From the NCBI RefSeq assembly GCF_000234665.1, contig NC_018308.1:278920-342919 (forward strand): DNA of 64,000 nt, read 5' to 3'. This DNA comes from Leishmania mexicana MHOM/GT/2001/U1103. Lineage: Eukaryota > Euglenozoa > Kinetoplastea > Trypanosomatida > Trypanosomatidae. Positions 58,658-64,000 of the stretch are shown here, in pieces (position 1 is the stretch's first letter; each line of letters begins with the position of its first letter). Made by a program: the position numbers and the translations under genes. The notes under the pieces were generated by a model. That model searched no databases, was not told where the DNA came from, and saw only the letters and a program-made list of their open reading frames with translations.

Positions 58658-59401
58658 TTAGCGAAACGAATATGCAACACGCACGCACACACAAGTGACC
58701 CCTCAGCAGCGGTCGGGGTCGGGCTTAGGGGGATGGCAGGGGAGGGGAGGGTTGGATGGTGTGCGTGTGCGTGATGGTGTTCGTCGAGGGAGGCAGGAGG
58801 CGTTTGTGGTGCGTTTCCGTTACGGGAACAAGGGACTGCGTGGCGTTGGGAGGCCGCGCCAAAGGACTGCCTCCGCTGTCTCCGGCGTGTGTGCGTGTGT
58901 CTGCGTGTTCGGGACGGGGAGGGGGGTAAGAGAGACACCGCTACGCCCCCCCCCCTCCGCACATTCACCGACGCATCGCCTTTCACGCACTTCGCTCACT
59001 GCACACAGGCCCACCCGCTCTCTTCAAAAATGCAGATCACCGCAACCCCGGACTCCCCCAATCAGCCCCTCCCCCTCCCGATGAAACACAACGATAAATA
59101 AACCGAACCAAAGGAAAGGAATGTGATGAACGCCAACAAACACACTATCCCACGCGCCCGCGTAGGCGACAACGTCATCAGCGCCGGCACATCAGATCAA
59201 CCGCCAGTCGCCTGCTCCGATCCACCGCTGCTTGAACACCTCCCCCCCCGCCATTATCGAAACACAAACCGCACCGATAAGGAGAATGCCACATACATGC
59301 GGGCAAGAAACAAGCATCCCGCACACGGGCACACACACAGACACACAGACAGACAGACGCGCACGCGGCGGCGCCAACCAGTCGGCGGAACCAACACCCC
59401 G
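58658..59401. other. Probable 3' UTR of the mitochondrial DnaJ gene
   Basis: It contains C runs (58944-58955), a relatively A-rich stretch (59080-59125) and CA/CAGA tracts (59331-59360). No gene is visible. Confidence 0.6.
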
Positions 59402-60883
59402 CTACGTCGCGAACCAAGAGCGGTAGCGCCCCTTTAGCTCCTGCAGCTGGGCGTCGTTGAGGTTGAGCGGCCTTTCGTCCTTGGCGAAGTCGGCGATGGC
59501 CTTCTTCTGCTCCTCCGTGAGCTCCTTCGGCAGCATGACGGCAAAGTGGATGTAGAAGTCGCCTGTCTTGTTGTGGTTCGGTCGGTGCACGCCGCGGCCG
59601 CGCAGCACGAGCTTGTCGCCCTGCTGCGTGCCGACAGGAACTCGAGTCTCGACCTCGCCTGTGAGGGTCGGCACTCGCACCGTGCCGCCGAGCACCGCGG
59701 TGGAGAGCGTGATGGGGGTGATGACGTGGATGTCGCTGCCCTCGCGGTGGAAAACGGGGTCGTCCTCGACGGAGATTTCAATGTAGAGGTTTCCCGGCGG
59801 GCCGTTGCGCACACCGGCCTCGCCCTTGCCCGTCACCTTCAGCCGCTCCTTGTTGTCCACGCCTTTCGGCACCGGTAGTGTCTGCACGCTGCGGTCCTTG
59901 ACGATGCCCTTGCCACTACACTGCGTGCACGTCGTTCGACCAAGCTCGCCTGTGCCACCGCAGTGGGTGCAGTCTTGCTGCATGTGGAAGAAGCCGGTGG
60001 ACATCACCTTCTTACCGCGACCGCCGCAGTGCGGGCATTTTGTGCGCGACCCCGTGTCCTGGCAGCCGCTGCCGGTGCACGCCCCGCACCGGCGCATCGT
60101 ATTGTAGCTGATCTCCTTCTGGCATCCTTTGACGGCGTCGAGGAAGCTGAGCACGAGCTTGTAGTGGACGTCCGCACCAGGCTCCGGCCCTTGCGGTTTG
60201 CGGGTCTTGTCCTTGCCGCTGTTGCTCATCTTCTGGAAGATCTCCTCGAAGTCGTTGAAGGAGAAGCCGCCCTGGCCGCCGCCGGGCTGGTTGGCACCGC
60301 CCATGTTCGCGAACGGATTCCCACCCGCCGCAAACGGATTGCCGCCGGCGCCGAAGGGGTTGAAGCCACCGCCCGCCCCGCCGGGCCCACCGAAGCCGCC
60401 GGCGGCGCTGGCGTTGCCAGTCATGTCGTACATGCTGCGCTTCTGCGGATCGGAGAGGGTCTCGTAGGCCTGCTTCGCTTCCGCAAAGTCCTCAGCGGCG
60501 GTGGGGCTCGGGTTCACATCGGGGTGCAGCGCCTTGGCGCGTTTTTTGTAGGCGGACTTGATCTGCTCCGGTGCCGCGTTCCGCGCCACGCCTAGCACCG
60601 AGTACAGGTCCTTCTTCGAGCCTCCGCCTAACTGCCAGCGACGGTGCTGCAGCAGCGCTGTCGAGCCACCCATCGCCGAGTGCGCGGCACCTCCGACCGA
60701 AACGGCGCCAGACGACAGCAGCGTCTCGCCAAGTGAGCCAGCACTTGCCACCATTACAGACGCCGCCACCAGCCGCCGCATAGCCGTGGTACGCGGCAGC
60801 AGGTGCACTGAACCATAGGTGCGGGAGAGACGCGCCGCTGCGGTCGGGCGAGAGGCGGCCAGCTGGCCAGAGGAGGCCTTCAT
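59402..60883 (-). CDS. Mitochondrial type-I DnaJ (Mdj1/Tid1-like)
   Basis: This 493-aa protein has every part of a class A J-protein, the co-chaperone of mitochondrial Hsp70. Residues about 88-150 form the J domain (KKDLYSVLGVARNAAPEQIK; HPDVN at about 119-123). A Gly/Phe-rich linker follows (GGFNPFGAGGNPF repeats). Four zinc-binding repeats lie at about 263-323: CGACTGSG, CPHCGGRG, CTHCGGTG and CTQCSGKG. The C-terminal substrate domain includes GKGEAGVRNGPPGNLYIEI and GDKLVLRGRGV. The N-terminal 85 residues are Arg/Ser/Ala-rich and fit a mitochondrial presequence. The ATG at 60883 is the first in frame (a TTG lies two codons upstream). All catalytic and zinc residues are intact, so it should be active. 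The 3' flank contains SIDER-like copy 2. Confidence 0.95.
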   Translation of the reverse strand: MKASSGQLAASRPTAAARLSRTYGSVHLLPRTTAMRRLVAASVMVASAGSLGETLLSSGAVSVGGAAHSAMGGSTALLQHRRWQLGGGSKKDLYSVLGVARNAAPEQIKSAYKKRAKALHPDVNPSPTAAEDFAEAKQAYETLSDPQKRSMYDMTGNASAAGGFGGPGGAGGGFNPFGAGGNPFAAGGNPFANMGGANQPGGGQGGFSFNDFEEIFQKMSNSGKDKTRKPQGPEPGADVHYKLVLSFLDAVKGCQKEISYNTMRRCGACTGSGCQDTGSRTKCPHCGGRGKKVMSTGFFHMQQDCTHCGGTGELGRTTCTQCSGKGIVKDRSVQTLPVPKGVDNKERLKVTGKGEAGVRNGPPGNLYIEISVEDDPVFHREGSDIHVITPITLSTAVLGGTVRVPTLTGEVETRVPVGTQQGDKLVLRGRGVHRPNHNKTGDFYIHFAVMLPKELTEEQKKAIADFAKDERPLNLNDAQLQELKGRYRSWFAT

Positions 60884-61999
60884 GTGCAACGAGAGGGTGC
60901 TCTATGGAAACTGCACGAGCAAGACCCGATAGCGTGCAGGTACGCGATGCCGTAGGGGGGGGTGCGCGCGGAGAGTGAACGAGGGAGGGTGGTGGAAGTG
61001 ATGAAGGCGCAGCGAGTGGGGGGGGGGGGCAGCGGCGGCGAAAGGCGCTTTGTGCCTTGGCGCGCCAGTTCGACGAACGAGAAGCTGAGGAGCGCACAGA
61101 ATACAAGCACACACGCACACACACACAGACACACGCCGACGCGTCGAGTTCTGGTAGCGTATCCTTCGCCGGCGATTCGCTTCGCTGTTGGAGCGTGCGA
61201 TTGTGCGTTGGGTTGAGCGGGACAACGAAGGGAGGACGAAGCAAGGAGCAGTCAGCAAGTGGGGAGAGAGCGGATAAGGGCATGAGGTGGTTCAGAAGAT
61301 GTGGGCGCACGCGCATGTCCTCCACAACGCCGACGCACGTGCGTGTCCATCGTGTGCGGCCACATGCCGGCGTCAAGTAAAGGGGTGACGAAGGCGTGGA
61401 AAGGAGGGCATGCCGAAAGTCGAGCACCAGCAGCAGCAGGCGAAGGGGGCTTCCCCCTCTTCACACACCCCAACGCCGCCTTTTCCCGCTCCGTCTGCTG
61501 TCGCTGCTGCCGCGGGGTGTTGTGACTGCGCTCCTGACTTGGCGCCTGCAATTTGGTGTCGTAGGGGCGTTGCTCAGGTCCGGAGAATCTGGGGCGGCCC
61601 ATAGAGGGGAGAGGGGGGGGGGTGGCAGAGGCTTCTCCCCCCGCCCCCGCCCCTCCATTGCGGCCGTACGTTCCGATCATCACCCGAGGTTCCGGATCCA
61701 TGGAAACACACACACACACAAACAAGAAAAGATAAATCAAATCATCATACCATAAGGGAAGTCCGCTGCGTGCGGCGCACCCACAGACACGCATCCAGCT
61801 GACAGAGGAGGGAGGGAGGGGGCTCGATGGGTACGGCGAGGCGTGCGCAGATACACGCGTGCGCGCATACGCCGGCGAAGTCGTCAGGTCACGCACCGCT
61901 GGTGGCCTCTCCCTCCCTATGTCACCAGGGCACCGCCGTAGCATACACACACACACACAAGCACCCGTTTCCCCACGCGTTTCACGCTGCTGCGAGAGC
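60884..61999. other. Intergenic between RPL10 copy 2 and the DnaJ gene
   Basis: It holds a G run (61018-61029), CA tract (61108-61134), G runs (61611-61622) and the CA tract beside RPL10 copy 2 (61944-61958). No gene is visible. Confidence 0.6.
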
Positions 62000-62663
62000 T
62001 TACGCCATCACGTTGCGCATCGTGATTTTGCCCTTGGGGGCGATCAGCTTGCAGTGGGTACCGCGCTGCTCGAGCTTGCCGGCGTCGCGCAGAGCCTCGT
62101 ACTCGGTGCGGAGGATGTTGGTGAAGCCCCAGTACTTGGACATGACGATGATCTGGCGGCCGGGGAACTTCATCTTGGCGCGGCGCAGGGCCTCGAAGGC
62201 CTGCGGCACGTACGCCTCCTTGGTGCGCATGGACAGCAGGATCTGGCCAATGCGGACGCGGGCACACACGCCGTTCGGCTTGCCGAAGGCACCACGCATA
62301 CCGGTCTGCAGACGATCGGCGCCGGCGCACGAGAGCATCTTGTTGATGCGCAGCACGTGGAAGGGGTGGGCGCGGGTGCGCATGTGAAACACGTCCTTGT
62401 TGGCACGCTTCACCATGTACTTGTTGGCCTGAATGCGGGCAGCCTCCAGCGCCTCGGACGCGATCTGCTCCAGCTCGCGGGACACCACGTGGATGCACAC
62501 CGGGAACTCATCGACGGTGGCGCGACGTCGGCCAATGTCGAAGTTGCGGATCTTCGGATCCGGCACACCGCGGCAGAAGCGCGACTTCGGGTACGGCTTG
62601 TTCTTGCAGAACCGGTAGCAGCGGGACGGACGGCGGGCCATGCTTGCGACTGGTGCGATGAGC
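61959..62663 (-). repeat. RPL10 direct repeat, copy 2
   Basis: This 705-bp block matches 4008-4712 in the same orientation, offset 57,951 bp. The flanks diverge immediately outside the block. Confidence 0.9.
62000..62641 (-). CDS. RPL10: 60S ribosomal protein L10 (uL16), copy 2
   Basis: The 213-aa protein is identical to the copy at 4049-4690 and has the same family features ([11 protein letters not shown] start, P-site loop, SKYWGFTNI). The sequence beyond 22 nt upstream of the ATG is different, with a likely acceptor AG at 62714-62713 after a pyrimidine-rich tract (about 62753-62815), giving a longer 5' UTR (about 70 nt) than copy 1. The copies are therefore under separate UTR control while the protein is kept identical. 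Confidence 0.97.
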
Positions 62664-63517
62664 TGGGGCCCTTGACGGAGGTGCTGTTCGAGGTAGGGGA
62701 TGAGCTTCCTTACTTATGAGAGGGCGCGCGTGCGTGTGTGTGTGTGTGTGTGTGGGTGGTGGTGGAGTGGAGTGGGTTGGTGTTGGTTGGGGTGGTGGGA
62801 GAGGTGAGGGGGAGCCAAGGGATGGAGAGCGCGAAGCAACAACATGAAATGCGGCTGAGCGAGGGACTGTAGTACCCGCGCACGAGCGTGTGCACAAGCC
62901 GCCATCGACCGTTCTGCCTCGAAGCATCGTGATGATGACCGTACAAGTCCTAGGAAGGGTGTCGAGGCGGCGTGGAGAAAGGGGTTTGGGGGTTTGGGGG
63001 AGAGGGAGGGCGGGGGCGGCGGGCGCACAGAGACAGGGATGCCTTTGCCAACGTTCTACTGGGTGGTTTGGCTCTCCAGTGCTACAAGACAACGCGCAGC
63101 GCAACGGCGCATGTTGTGCACCGGATCGACGTTTGAGCATGAGGGCCCCGTGGGGACGAGAGGTGGGATGGGGTGGTTAGTCGCGCCACGGAGGCAGCGC
63201 ACGCACCTGCGAGGAGAGAAGGGTGACGGGATGGCGAAGGGAGACCAGCAATAGGAAAGCGAAAACATACAACGCGGCCCGGTGCACGCGGGGGGGGGGG
63301 GGAGGAGTAACCGGCGTTGGCAGCGTCGAGCGCACGAACCGCACCCCCCCTTCCCTCCCTCCACACACCTTGCACACGGGGCTATCAAGGCAATATAGGG
63401 CGAGTGGACGACAGAGACTCGCGCACGTGGCGACGAGATCAATTTTTTCTTCGTCTCGCATGTGTCCCCCGTGCTCCCAGCGCCAGCTCAGCTCAGCTCT
63501 CCCCTCTCTCCATAATT
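62642..63517. other. Intergenic between adenylate kinase and RPL10 copy 2
   Basis: It holds a TG tract (62735-62753), GGT/GGA-rich sequence (62753-62815) that serves as the RPL10 pyrimidine tract on minus, and a G run (63290-63302). No gene is visible. Confidence 0.6.
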
Positions 63518-64000
63518 CTACACCTTCAAAGGTTTCTCGCCCATCTCGAGGAATACCTTCCTCGTCTCGGCGTAGACGGTGTCGCGGTCGCGGTTCGCGT
63601 CAATGACGTGGCAGCGGCCATTTGCCTTGTAGGCCTCCACGACCGGCATGCATTCCTGCACGTTGACGCGGAAGCGGTTCCGGATTGTCTCTGCTGCGTC
63701 GTCGTCGCGCTTCTCGCCGCTGTTGGCGCCGCGCGAGAGCAGGCGTTCCTCCATGGTGGCCTCGCTGCAGTCGTAGTAGAGGATGCCGGTGGCCTTGGCG
63801 ATGCCCTCCTCAAACATGCGCGCCTGGTCCTCCTTGCGTGGGAAGCCGTCGATCACGTAGCCGACGGAGTTCGGGTGGTCGGCGATGGCCTGCCGAAGGA
63901 GCTCTACCGTGATCTCGCTCGGCACAATGCTCCCAGAGCGGATGATATCGCCGATCTTGGCCAGATTACCAGTGCCAGAGCGCGCCGCCTCGCGCAGCAG
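63518..64000 (-). CDS. Adenylate kinase, C-terminal part (5' end outside the window)
   Basis: 160 codons plus stop are visible. The frame is open to the window edge, so the P-loop and start are not seen. The visible part begins LLREAARSGTGNLAKIGDII, then a helix (SEITVELLRQAIADHP), then the family signature GYVIDGFPRKEDQARMFE with the DGFPR motif that contacts nucleotide. It continues through the LID region (LLSRGANSGEKRDDDAAETI, with RxDD-like residues) and ends EMGEKPLKV. This is the nucleoside monophosphate kinase fold, which interconverts ATP+AMP and 2 ADP. The LID is short, with no zinc-binding cysteines, so it looks like a short-form enzyme (as in cytosolic AK1-type proteins). Subcellular site cannot be judged without the N-terminus. 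Confidence 0.93.
   Translation of the reverse strand: MLREAARSGTGNLAKIGDIIRSGSIVPSEITVELLRQAIADHPNSVGYVIDGFPRKEDQARMFEEGIAKATGILYYDCSEATMEERLLSRGANSGEKRDDDAAETIRNRFRVNVQECMPVVEAYKANGRCHVIDANRDRDTVYAETRKVFLEMGEKPLKV

Noticed and set aside
1..64000. A strand-switch region, tRNA, rRNA or CRISPR array
   Set aside because: All genes lie on one strand, I saw no tRNA or rRNA motif, and the repeats are microsatellites or long duplications. A tRNAscan or snoRNA search would be needed to exclude small RNA genes.

Overview
This window reads as nuclear DNA of a trypanosomatid, most likely a Leishmania species. It is GC-rich, no introns are needed to read the genes, and all 22 protein genes I can support lie on the minus strand, as expected for one long polycistronic unit transcribed toward position 1. 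Intergenic DNA is full of CA/TG, TA and homopurine/homopyrimidine tracts, and many genes have a pyrimidine tract and an AG just upstream of the ATG, the layout of spliced-leader trans-splicing. From memory, the combination of two RPL10 copies, a rhomboid-like gene and an adenylate kinase recalls Leishmania chromosome 4; I could not check this by alignment.

Layout, from high to low coordinates (direction of transcription): adenylate kinase (cut by the window edge), RPL10 copy 2, a mitochondrial type-I DnaJ, a twin-CX9C protein, two neighbouring Elongin-C/Skp1-like proteins each split by a large insert, a myristoylation-signal protein with TPR-like and IQ segments, a 1210-aa disordered protein, mitochondrial ribosomal protein uL30m, a rhomboid-fold protein lacking the catalytic residues, an atypical phosphatase-fold protein lacking the P-loop arginine, a 1413-aa disordered protein, a peptide deformylase-like protein, Pescadillo, a 305-aa unknown, a myristoylation-signal protein with LRR-like segments, a multi-membrane-span J-protein, two identical alpha-NAC genes, RPL10 copy 1 and a WASH-like protein.

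The recognisable genes are mostly protein-synthesis and proteostasis functions (RPL10, alpha-NAC, Pescadillo, uL30m, peptide deformylase, two J-proteins) and mitochondrial functions, mixed with large low-complexity proteins. As usual in trypanosomatids, neighbours need not share a pathway.

Three sets of long repeats stand out: RPL10 copies as direct repeats about 58 kb apart, alpha-NAC copies as a 600-bp direct repeat, and a 468-bp SIDER-like element present twice in inverted orientation about 22 kb apart at roughly 99% identity. The most interesting protein-level observations are the adjacent pair of split Elongin-C-like proteins, two apparent pseudoenzymes (rhomboid and phosphatase folds), and a divergent WASH-like protein.
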